Positions 1 to 7,165 of a stretch of DNA of 34,827 bases are shown piece after piece. The notes under the pieces are model-generated. The model saw nothing but the letters and a program-made list of their open reading frames with translations. It was not told the origin of the DNA and did not search any database. Each line of letters opens with the position of its first letter. Within the stretch, counting starts at the first letter, position 1. Position numbers and translations under genes: made by a program. The DNA is from an uncultured Acidiferrobacteraceae bacterium (GTDB lineage: Bacteria > Pseudomonadota > Gammaproteobacteria > Arenicellales > UBA868). Location: the NCBI GenBank assembly GCA_913031305.1, contig CAJWEF010000010.1, forward strand, positions 1-34,827. The letters are read 5' to 3'.

Positions 1-18
1 AATTCGTCTGGCATGGCC

Positions 19-1224
19 TTATCCTGTCGCGTGATCCAATGCCTGCATGATATCCGCCGAGAGATCTTCGACATTTTCCAGGCCAACAGAAATCCGCACC
101 AATCCAAGGCTGATGCCGTGGGCTTCACGCTCCTCGTCGGTATAGTTGTTATGCGTCATGCTGGCAGGATGCTGCACCAGTGTTTCAGCATCCCCCAGAC
201 TCACGGCACGCTGCGCCAGTTGTAACGCATCCATAAAACGCACGCCGGCGTCATACCCCCCGTGGAGTTCCAGCGCGATCATGCCGCCAAATGCGCTCAT
301 CTGCTGGCTCGCCAATTCGTACTGGGAATGTGATTTCAGGCCGGGGTAGTACGCCGACACCACCCCTGAGTGTGATTCAATCTGGCCTGCAAGAATCAGT
401 GCGCTTTCACAATGGCGTGCCATTCGAAGTTCGAGGGTTTTGATTCCACGTAATAATAAAAAGGAATCAAATGCCGAGAGCACCGCCCCGGTCATATCTT
501 TAAGGCCTACCTTGCGCACAGTCAGCAACTCATCAGCACCACCAATGATTGCCCCGGCGATAAGATCTCCGTGGCCACTTAAGTACTTGGTCATGGAATG
601 CACCACGAAATCCGCGCCCAGTTCCAATGGGCGCTGCAGGCAGGGGGTGCCATAAGTATTATCAACAATGACTCGGGCGCCATGCGCGTGAGTCACACGG
701 GACACCTGCGCAATATCAATGACTCGCATGTTTGGGTTGGTGGGCGTTTCGAAAAATACAAAGCGTGTCGCTGGGGTCATCGCAGTTTCGAGCGCCCCGG
801 CTTGAGTCAGGTCGACAAAACGGGTGGTCACACCAAAACGTGACAGCCCATGTCCCATAAAAGCAAAAGTGCAGCCATAAAGCGTCTTATCGGCAATTAT
901 CTCATCGCCTAACTGGATAAAGGACCAGAGCAACGCGGTGATCGCAGCAATGCCCGATGCCACAGCCAGTGCCGCCTCGCCACCCTCCAGGCTTGCCAAA
1001 CGCTGCTCCAGTACCGACTGGGTGGGATTGCCAACACGGGCATAGATATAGCCCGGTACCTCACCGGCAAAGCGCTGCTGACCTTGGGCTATAGAGTCAA
1101 AAGAGTAGGTGGCATTGAGGTACACCGGCGGGTTCAACGAACCATGGTGACTTGCCGGGTCGTACCCTTCATGTATCGCGCGTGTGCTAAAGCCGGCCGG
1201 ACGGCCTGGACTGGGTTTTTTCAT
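19..1224 (-). CDS. megL: Methionine gamma-lyase (PLP-dependent Cys/Met metabolism enzyme)
   Basis: Cytosolic PLP enzyme expected to split L-methionine into methanethiol, 2-oxobutyrate and ammonia. The whole chain follows the Cys/Met-metabolism fold at normal length (401 residues from ATG 1224). The PLP lysine is K213 in the motif SMTKYLSGHGD. C118 in TLYGCTFAF matches the active-site cysteine that separates methionine gamma-lyases (Cys116 of the Pseudomonas putida enzyme) from cystathionine gamma-lyases and sulfhydrylases. The N-terminus (FSTRAIHEGYDP) and C-terminus (QHPASMTHNNYT) also resemble that enzyme. A GTG two codons upstream (1230) is an alternative start; neither has a clear ribosome binding site. 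It stands alone on the minus strand, and the window edge lies 18 bases beyond its stop. An O-acetylhomoserine sulfhydrylase is the main alternative and is less likely. Confidence 0.87.
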   Translation of the reverse strand: MKKPSPGRPAGFSTRAIHEGYDPASHHGSLNPPVYLNATYSFDSIAQGQQRFAGEVPGYIYARVGNPTQSVLEQRLASLEGGEAALAVASGIAAITALLWSFIQLGDEIIADKTLYGCTFAFMGHGLSRFGVTTRFVDLTQAGALETAMTPATRFVFFETPTNPNMRVIDIAQVSRVTHAHGARVIVDNTYGTPCLQRPLELGADFVVHSMTKYLSGHGDLIAGAIIGGADELLTVRKVGLKDMTGAVLSAFDSFLLLRGIKTLELRMARHCESALILAGQIESHSGVVSAYYPGLKSHSQYELASQQMSAFGGMIALELHGGYDAGVRFMDALQLAQRAVSLGDAETLVQHPASMTHNNYTDEEREAHGISLGLVRISVGLENVEDLSADIMQALDHATG

Positions 1225-1322
1225 CGGCACAGATTGCTGTTCTAAAGAATGGAACTATGGCATAAACCGCTACTGCCGCCTAATTGCAGGTGCGATGCTA
1301 CAAAACACTGGCGGCCGCCAGC

Positions 1323-1502
1323 TTAGCCAAACCCCAGTCGCTCACCGACCCAGCGATGAAAAGCGGCGGTGGCACTATCCATCACCGGCGTCAACACGCC
1401 GCCGTCAAAACCTGGAGAGGCCCGCCCTGCCTGCATTCCGGCCACCACGTCGATATCCTCAGCGAATACCTCGCACCAGAACGAATGCTGTGCTTCGCAC
1501 AA
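1323..1502 (-). pseudogene. C-terminal remnant of a Rieske ring-hydroxylating oxygenase alpha subunit
   Basis: Reading the minus strand from 1502 to the TAA at 1323 gives about 59 residues containing FAEDIDVVAGMQAGRASPGF, then DGGVLTPVMD and FHRWVGERL. This looks like the extreme C-terminus of Rieske non-haem iron oxygenase alpha subunits (the ED...Q.GR.SP..DGG..SPVMD...FHRW pattern). The frame is closed by a TAA at 1503-1505 immediately upstream, and no start codon, Rieske cluster motif or iron-binding motif is present, so it is a truncated relic rather than a gene. It lies just upstream of megL on the same strand. The rest of the 1231-1743 gap shows no gene to me; its right end is the upstream region of the next plus-strand gene. 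Confidence 0.6.
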
Positions 1503-1743
1503 TTAGGTAAAACGGGATGAAAGTGCTATTCGTCATAAATCGGGTTAGGCCGTCGCATGGCAATAAATCTGTACCTGAATATTCTGCTCTGCGGGCTTAG
1601 TGAGTTATCTACGCAGAAACGACGATGCCTGCTATGGCCGCGACAACCGATGCTCTGTCGCGCTTAACAAAGAAATGTCGTCAATGAGCATTATTGAATT
1701 ACCAGTTATCTGCATCATTGGGAATCTTAATGGGAGAGGTTGT

Positions 1744-2553
1744 ATGGACTCGACAATTAACACCGATCTGGCGCAGGCCTACGCCCGTGATGGCTTTATC
1801 GGGGGGTTACCCGTGCTGTCAGCCAAGGCAGCAGCCCACCATCGACAGATGTTGGAAGACGCAGAGGTGCAAATCGGGCCGTTGCATTACCATAGCAAAG
1901 TGCATACGATTCTTCGGCCTCCCTATGAGCTTGCGACACACCCTACCCTGCTCGATCTTGTTGAGAAGATTCTGGGCCCTGACATACTGCTGTATAACGT
2001 GACCTACGTTATTAAGGAACCCGCGACACCGGCTTTTGTAAGTTGGCACCAGGATCTGACTTACTGGGGTTTTGATGGCGATGAGCAGGTCTCAGCCTGG
2101 CTGGCACTCTCGGTGGCATCTGCCCAAAGTGGTTGCATGCGGATGATCCCGGGGAGCCATACGCAGGGTATCTGCGACCAGAAAACCGGTGATGACCCTG
2201 ACAATGTGCTGTTGCAATCGCAGACCATAGAAAATGTCCGTGAAGAAGATGCAGTGCTTTGCCCATTAAAACCCGGAGAGGCCTCACTGCACCACGGTTG
2301 GACTATTCATGCCTCGAGTCCCAACACCAGTAACGATCGACGTATTGGCCTTAACATTCAATATATCAATCCTCGGATGCGCCAGAAAAAAGCCGCATCC
2401 GATTCGGCAATGCTGATCCGCGGGGAAGATCGGTACGGCCATTACGAAACCGACCAGCCTGCTACCGAATGGTTGCCGCAAGACGCGGCCACACGGATAC
2501 AGGAGTCAACCCAAAAATACCACGCCATCTCAGGGAGGCCTAACGATCCCTGA
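1744..2553 (+). CDS. Phytanoyl-CoA dioxygenase (PhyH) family Fe(II)/2-oxoglutarate oxygenase
   Basis: Probably hydroxylates a small molecule using Fe(II), 2-oxoglutarate and O2; the substrate is unknown. With the start at 1744 it has 269 residues, normal for the family. The iron facial triad is visible as H102-x-D104 (SWHQDLTYWG) and H189 in the HASSPNTS segment, and R200, eleven residues after H189, is placed to hold 2-oxoglutarate as in human PHYH. The frame is open back to 1600, but the ATG at 1744 is preceded by a strong ribosome binding site (GGGAGAGG at about 7 bases) and starts where family similarity begins, so the 48 upstream residues are probably not translated. It converges on manC with a 26-base gap. 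Relatives include ectoine hydroxylase-like and secondary-metabolite oxygenases; the context does not choose between them. Confidence 0.85.
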   Translation: MDSTINTDLAQAYARDGFIGGLPVLSAKAAAHHRQMLEDAEVQIGPLHYHSKVHTILRPPYELATHPTLLDLVEKILGPDILLYNVTYVIKEPATPAFVSWHQDLTYWGFDGDEQVSAWLALSVASAQSGCMRMIPGSHTQGICDQKTGDDPDNVLLQSQTIENVREEDAVLCPLKPGEASLHHGWTIHASSPNTSNDRRIGLNIQYINPRMRQKKAASDSAMLIRGEDRYGHYETDQPATEWLPQDAATRIQESTQKYHAISGRPNDP

Positions 2554-2579
2554 CCCGAGACCCAACGACCAAAGAAGTC

Positions 2580-3995
2580 TCAGTCTTCGTTATTGCGGTT
2601 GTAGTCATCCTCTAGGCGCTCAATATCATCCTCGCCAAGATAATCACCTGACTGTACTTCGATAATCTCAAGCGGCCTGTCTTTCGGATTCGCCAGGCGG
2701 TGTATGGTGCCAGGCGGTATATAGGTCGACTGGTTCTCCTCCAATATGAAGGTTTCCTCCCCAACGGTTACCTGCGCCCGACCATGCACCACGACCCAAT
2801 GCTCTGCCCGGTGTTGATGGCGCTGCAAAGAAAGTTTCTTGCCTGGGTCCACCACAATACGTTTAACCTGAAAGCGCGCACCTTGGTCGACAGCTTCAAA
2901 GCTGCCCCAGGGCCGATAGACTCGTCGGTGATGCTGCACCTCAGCGCGGCCCTGCGTAGTTAGGTCTGCTACCAACTGTTTGAGTTCACCGCCGTGATCG
3001 CGCTTTGCGACCAGCAGGGCATCCGGCGTATCCACAATCACCAGATTATCGACACCGATCGTAGCAACCAGGCCGCGCTCGGCGATCACCAGGCTGTCAT
3101 CGGTATCGTTCAGGATGACATCGCCCTGACTGGCATTGTTGCGCTCATCTTTATCAAGAGACTCCCACAGGGAAGCCCACGAGCCAATATCACCCCAGCC
3201 CGCATCCAGCGACACCATCATCGTGCGCGATGCCTTTTCCATTACGGCATAATCGATAGAATCCGCTGGGGCCGACTCAAAACTACTCTTTTCCAGGCGC
3301 AAAAAATACCCGTCCGGCTGCGCGTTGGATACAGCCGTGCTACAGGTCGCCAGCATGTCTGGTGCGTGTTCGGCAAAGGCCTTGAGCATCGTTGATGCCT
3401 TAAAAACAAACATTCCACCATTCCAGAAATACCCGCCATGATCCAGGTAGGCCTGTGCAGTGGCGGCATCGGGCTTTTCAACAAACTCATCGACCTGCCC
3501 CACCCCTTTTTCGAGTTCGCCTTTAAGACGGATATAGCCATAGCCGGTATGGGCACTTTGCGGTGTGATGCCAAATGTCACCAGGTGGCCCTCACTCGCC
3601 AGTGCCACAGCCTGGTCCAGCGCTGTCTTAAATGCATCATTATCTGCAATGACATGATCTGCCGGAAACACCGCCATCACATCGTCACCGTGCTGTGCTT
3701 CAACCAACGTAGCTGCCGTGGCAATAGCCGGTGCCGTGCCCCGGGCAACGGGCTCAAGGATAATGTTCGAAGGCGTAATGCCCACCTCCTCGAGCTGGCC
3801 TGCCACCATGAAGCGGTGATCCTCGTTGCACAGGACCAGTGGCGGGCTGGCATAGCCGGCATCTTTCAGGCGCAGCGCCGTCTGCTGGATCAGCGTTGTA
3901 CTGCCAGTCAGCGCATGAAACTGCTTTGGGTGCAATGATCGTGACAGCGGCCACAATCGTGTGCCGGCGCCACCAGAGAGAATAACCGGAATCAT
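2580..3995 (-). CDS. manC: Bifunctional mannose-1-phosphate guanylyltransferase / mannose-6-phosphate isomerase
   Basis: Makes GDP-mannose from mannose-1-phosphate and GTP, and also interconverts fructose-6-phosphate and mannose-6-phosphate, feeding exopolysaccharide or lipopolysaccharide synthesis. At 471 residues it has the usual length of type II AlgA/CpsB/ManC enzymes. The nucleotidyltransferase signature GGAGTRLWPLSR starts near residue 8, and FVEKP lies near residue 170. The C-terminal third is the cupin isomerase domain, with QRHQHRAEHWVVVHG and the IPPGTIHRLANP strand. ATG 3995 is the natural start because the signature follows immediately (MIPVILSGGAGTRLWP). No other sugar-nucleotide gene lies beside it, so it is a solitary copy. 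A surface-polysaccharide role would suit the nearby pilus and c-di-GMP genes, but that is inference. Confidence 0.95.
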   Translation of the reverse strand: MIPVILSGGAGTRLWPLSRSLHPKQFHALTGSTTLIQQTALRLKDAGYASPPLVLCNEDHRFMVAGQLEEVGITPSNIILEPVARGTAPAIATAATLVEAQHGDDVMAVFPADHVIADNDAFKTALDQAVALASEGHLVTFGITPQSAHTGYGYIRLKGELEKGVGQVDEFVEKPDAATAQAYLDHGGYFWNGGMFVFKASTMLKAFAEHAPDMLATCSTAVSNAQPDGYFLRLEKSSFESAPADSIDYAVMEKASRTMMVSLDAGWGDIGSWASLWESLDKDERNNASQGDVILNDTDDSLVIAERGLVATIGVDNLVIVDTPDALLVAKRDHGGELKQLVADLTTQGRAEVQHHRRVYRPWGSFEAVDQGARFQVKRIVVDPGKKLSLQRHQHRAEHWVVVHGRAQVTVGEETFILEENQSTYIPPGTIHRLANPKDRPLEIIEVQSGDYLGEDDIERLEDDYNRNNED

Positions 3996-4207
3996 TTCAA
4001 CTTAAGGGTCATTAATATTCGCGTGATATAAATACTCACAACCATGTCATTATACCCGGGGCGTATGGCTCCCCAAGGTTTACACAAAAGGTTATTGCCT
4101 CAAGCTGGTTCTTTTTCACGCGGCCTTGGTTGCACCAATGTATGCTAGTGCCATCCACAACCACGTTTCAATACGACAACGAATCGAACCGGAAAAATTG
4201 AAAAGCT

Positions 4208-4591
4208 ATGACTAAACTTACTTACCTTCTTGCCGGGGTCTCCCTTGGGATCATTGTTTTTCAAAGTGCCGTGGTTGCCCCGTTGGTATTTACGCAGCTA
4301 AAGAACGGCGCCAGTGGTGCTTTTCTGCGCACCCTGTTCCCACGCTTTTTTCTAATTCTTGCCGGTTTGGGTCTCGCAATGGGTATCACCAGCCAACTGG
4401 CTGGCTTCACGGCAGGCGCCATACTCGGAGGACTCGCCCTGGGATTTGCGCTACTGGCTTATGCGTTGATCCCGCCTACCAACCGGGCGCGAAATGAAGG
4501 GAGGACAGACTCTTTTAAACGACTGCATCTGGCAAGCGTCCTTTTGACGCTTGCGATCGGTGTGGTCGATGGTGTTACACTTTTTATTTAA
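4208..4591 (+). CDS. Small four-helix membrane protein, DUF4149-like
   Basis: A 127-residue integral membrane protein of unknown function. Four hydrophobic segments are visible, at about residues 4-29, 44-66, 69-88 and 106-126, with the conserved-looking start LLAGVSLGIIVFQSAVVAPLVF and a positively charged stretch (NRARNEGRTDSFKRLH) before the last helix. Size, helix count and a phenylalanine/proline-rich first loop are like DUF4149/TMEM205-type proteins. The ATG at 4208 follows a weak GAAAAG ribosome binding site. It converges on the pilin gene 36 bases away and has no evident operon partner. Confidence 0.7.
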   Translation: MTKLTYLLAGVSLGIIVFQSAVVAPLVFTQLKNGASGAFLRTLFPRFFLILAGLGLAMGITSQLAGFTAGAILGGLALGFALLAYALIPPTNRARNEGRTDSFKRLHLASVLLTLAIGVVDGVTLFI

Positions 4592-4627
4592 CCGACCGGA
4601 TCAGGATCAAACCGGATTGTCAATTTC

Positions 4628-5086
4628 TCAGCCGCATGAATTGATGTATTCCTGGTCGATCCAGCTGCCATTCGGCGCGTTAGTAAAACAGGCCCAGGAC
4701 GTGATTACGCCCGAGCTGACCGTCGGTCGGAGTTCGAAAATTTTGTCCCTTATGAGGTCATTAACAGGTGTGTTATTAAAAAATTGGACCCTGATAGATC
4801 CATTAGCCTTCGCCGTAATTCGCCGTACATAGTCGCCACCGAGGTCATCCCGGTCGGCAATCCCTAACGCATCGTGCCTCTCAATACGAGTACCCGTCGC
4901 AAACGCTCCAGTCGTTTGATAATACAGACTCAGAGCTGTCTTGACAGGCGCCATTAGCGCAAAGGCCTCAGCCACCTGGGCGCGAGCCGTATACTTGTTG
5001 TATTGCGGAATCGCAACGGCGGCGAGAATGCCGATGATTGCAATGACGATCATCAATTCGATGAGAGTAAAGCCTTTCTGTTTCAT
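4628..5086 (-). CDS. pilA: Type IV major pilin (PilA-like)
   Basis: Structural subunit of a type IV pilus. The class IVa leader is short and positive: MKQKG is cut before F, giving an N-methylated mature start [20 protein letters not shown] with the essential Glu at mature position 5. The hydrophobic alpha1 helix is followed by a globular domain, and the total of 152 residues is typical. Two cysteines (C133 and C151) near the end should form the disulfide-bounded D-region seen in PilA proteins. The ATG at 5086 is preceded by AAGAAGAG. A dedicated peptidase (PilD) and platform protein (PilC) are not in the window, while the ATPase lies 2 kb upstream on the same strand. I saw no well-spaced sigma-54 promoter in the 115 bases upstream. 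Confidence 0.93.
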   Translation of the reverse strand: MKQKGFTLIELMIVIAIIGILAAVAIPQYNKYTARAQVAEAFALMAPVKTALSLYYQTTGAFATGTRIERHDALGIADRDDLGGDYVRRITAKANGSIRVQFFNNTPVNDLIRDKIFELRPTVSSGVITSWACFTNAPNGSWIDQEYINSCG

Positions 5087-5201
5087 CTCTTCTTACCTTT
5101 TGTTGGGCTCAAGAATGCATCAACCGATATGCCGGACTCAGGCATAGCGTCTGGCCACTGCGGTACTGGGATTCTGGCTGGACTTCATGAGGCTATTCAT
5201 T

Positions 5202-6377
5202 TTAGGCCGACTTGATGGCGGGTACCGTCGCTACGACCACCTGATTACGGCCCCTGTCTTTTGCCTGGTAACACGCCTGGTCGGCACGGTGGTACAGATC
5301 ATCGAGCGTGTCACCGGGAATAATTTCTGCCAGACCAAAGGACCCCGTCACCGTAAGTAATTCAGTACCAGTTTCTACTGTTGAACTCTGAAGTGTGCCC
5401 CGCAGTCGCTCCGTTACGCTATGCGCTTCTTGCAGGTTGTTTGTCCGAAGTAGGATGCCAAACTCCTCCCCACCAAGTCTGCCAACAAGATCAGGCTCGC
5501 GTTCTCCTACCGTCCGAACCGATCCCTGCAGCAATTTACCCACCAGTTCCAACACCTGGTCACCGATTCCATGTCCATAGGTGTCATTTACTTTCTTAAA
5601 ATGATCAAGATCTATCTGAATAAAGTAGATCCCGTGCTGATATCTCGTAAGCAGGTCTTGTCCTTTTGCGAAGAAAGTTCTTCGATTGAGAATACCGGTC
5701 AAACCGTCGGTATTCGCCAGGCGCACAAGCTCCGACTGGTATTCTCGTATCCGGCCAAGCAGCCCATTGAGGACATCGGTGAGCTCGCCGATCTCGTCTC
5801 TTGTCAGCCTCTGGATCAGTTCATGTTTGGTCAGATCTTTGGAGATCTCACGCAAACTCTTGACCAGAAATCCAACCGGGTATCCGACCACACGATGAAA
5901 TACGAAACCACTTCCGACAAGAAAAATCAGCAGAAAGATTGCCATCGCCAGAATACCCACCCGGAGCTCTCTTGAGACCTCTTCGTTTACCCATTGGCGG
6001 CTCACGTAAAAGCGAAGGTCCCCACCCCCTGAAAGCACATCCGGGTAATCGAGAGGGTATTTCTCTTCTTTGATGATCTCGCAGGGTAACGGCGGCCAAC
6101 GATAGAATTGCCCGGTCGAGGCGCTCATCTCGACACACAACAGAAAGGGGAACATGGCAAAAATTCCGAGCGTGTCATTGACCTGGTGATCGCCAGCTTC
6201 GGTAGCGGCGTCCAGCACACCAGACGCGCCTACCACAGCAGTAGCCAACTGGGCGGACGCCAGCCCCTCGTAATAACCCTGCCTATAGTTCTTGTAGGTA
6301 AGCAGCCCTGCAGCCCCAAGTGCCATTGCCAAAAGGCCGAACAGCACCACAAACTTGAGGAAAATCCCAAGTTTCAC
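5202..6377 (-). CDS. Membrane diguanylate cyclase (periplasmic loop - HAMP - GGDEF)
   Basis: Makes c-di-GMP from two GTP. An N-terminal helix (about residues 5-26) and a second one (about 141-163) enclose a roughly 110-residue periplasmic sensor region of no recognisable family. A HAMP linker follows (about 165-216), then a GGDEF domain with DLDHFKKVNDTYGHGIGDQ and the active motif GGEEF. The inhibitory I-site RxxD is present as REPD exactly five residues before GGEEF, so product inhibition is expected. It lies between the pilin and a small exported protein in a minus-strand series, 54 bases after the latter, and may be co-transcribed with it. All catalytic elements look intact. Confidence 0.93.
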   Translation of the reverse strand: MKLGIFLKFVVLFGLLAMALGAAGLLTYKNYRQGYYEGLASAQLATAVVGASGVLDAATEAGDHQVNDTLGIFAMFPFLLCVEMSASTGQFYRWPPLPCEIIKEEKYPLDYPDVLSGGGDLRFYVSRQWVNEEVSRELRVGILAMAIFLLIFLVGSGFVFHRVVGYPVGFLVKSLREISKDLTKHELIQRLTRDEIGELTDVLNGLLGRIREYQSELVRLANTDGLTGILNRRTFFAKGQDLLTRYQHGIYFIQIDLDHFKKVNDTYGHGIGDQVLELVGKLLQGSVRTVGEREPDLVGRLGGEEFGILLRTNNLQEAHSVTERLRGTLQSSTVETGTELLTVTGSFGLAEIIPGDTLDDLYHRADQACYQAKDRGRNQVVVATVPAIKSA

Positions 6378-6431
6378 CGCGTTGGTGCCTGTCGAACGAA
6401 AAGGGTGTGGATAAGGTGGGGACTGCTTAGG

Positions 6432-6857
6432 CTACATCCCCATCATTTTTTTGACAGAAGGACGGTTATTCATAATAACCTCGACGATCTTATAACCATC
6501 ACCCACCGGGACCGTCAGAAAATCCGCCGTGATCCGATCACCTTTCTCAGTAACCACCTCGGAGCAGACAAAAATAGCGCCATCCTTGTAGGGCACGATC
6601 ATGGGGTGCACATTCGCGCTGTAACCACCGACCAGATCGTTGGTCTGGCGATCGACGAAATAGAACTTGCCTGAATCATCAGCCCGATCTTTCACCCATT
6701 GTGCCAGAGTCATCTGAGCCTTTGCTTTGGTTTCTACCGATACTTCGTCTGCAACCGCTACACCTTGGTACGAAAAAACTATTGCTACCAATAGCGATCT
6801 CATTCCTAAGGACAGTCCTGAACAGGTCGCAGTCCAACATGATTTAAAAAGTAGCAT
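6432..6857 (-). CDS. Small exported protein of unknown function
   Basis: Not recognised. The frame is open from 6899, but ATG 6857 has a good ribosome binding site (GGAG at about 7 bases) and gives 141 residues; a further ATG at 6803 sits too close to its AGGA. From either internal start the N-terminus is a hydrophobic signal-like segment (MRSLLVAIVFSYQGVAVA) ending in an alanine-rich cleavage region before DEVSVETKAKAQ, so secretion to the periplasm is likely. The mature part (about 105 residues) is soluble, has one cysteine (FVCSEV) and ends MNNRPSVKKMMGM. It lies 54 bases upstream of the membrane diguanylate cyclase in the same direction, so it could provide a periplasmic input to that cyclase; this is speculation from position alone. 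Confidence 0.65.
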   Translation of the reverse strand: MLLFKSCWTATCSGLSLGMRSLLVAIVFSYQGVAVADEVSVETKAKAQMTLAQWVKDRADDSGKFYFVDRQTNDLVGGYSANVHPMIVPYKDGAIFVCSEVVTEKGDRITADFLTVPVGDGYKIVEVIMNNRPSVKKMMGM

Positions 6858-7165
6858 ATCTTTACTCCAGAAATTTAGGCCCGATGTAAACGGGCTCATG
6901 TGTTTAAGAAACGAGAGTTAAGGATTATTTTACGGGAGGTTATCTCTCGATCTCCCGTCGCCGCGGCGGCAAAAATGGCTTCTGTCAGCCCTCGGCGAAG
7001 ATATATTATTATTCGATAATGACTCGTCCGGGGCGTAATATACCCTTCTGCCTTTGTGGATGGGAAGTTTTTTCGTGTTCCTGCTTCTTAGGAAAAGTTT
7101 CCCATCGTGGATAATATCAACAATAAATTAATGCTTTATTAATTAATTGGAATACTTTCGTATAG
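6858..7165. other. AT-rich intergenic region with two inverted repeats
   Basis: No gene is visible in these 308 bases between the PilB-like ATPase and the small exported protein (both minus). Two inverted repeats stand out. ACGGGAG (6932-6938) pairs with CTCCCGT (6952-6958). GATGGGAA (7059-7066) pairs perfectly with TTCCCATC (7099-7106); read as plus-strand RNA the stem extends inward through G-U and A-U pairs to about 16 base pairs around a 16-base loop (7075-7090). Right after the ATPase gene there is also an AATTAAT/ATTAATT palindrome. These could be transcript ends, an operator or a small RNA; neither main repeat is followed by a clean U-run. Confidence 0.5.

Noticed and set aside
1184-1520. 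Two overlapping plus-strand frames of 78 and 108 residues
   Set aside because: They lie opposite the Rieske oxygenase relic and the megL start and show no motif or ribosome binding site.
5087-5201. A sigma-54 promoter for the pilin gene
   Set aside because: The best candidate on the minus strand (TGGCCAGACGCTATGC) has eleven instead of ten bases between GG and GC, so the spacing is off.
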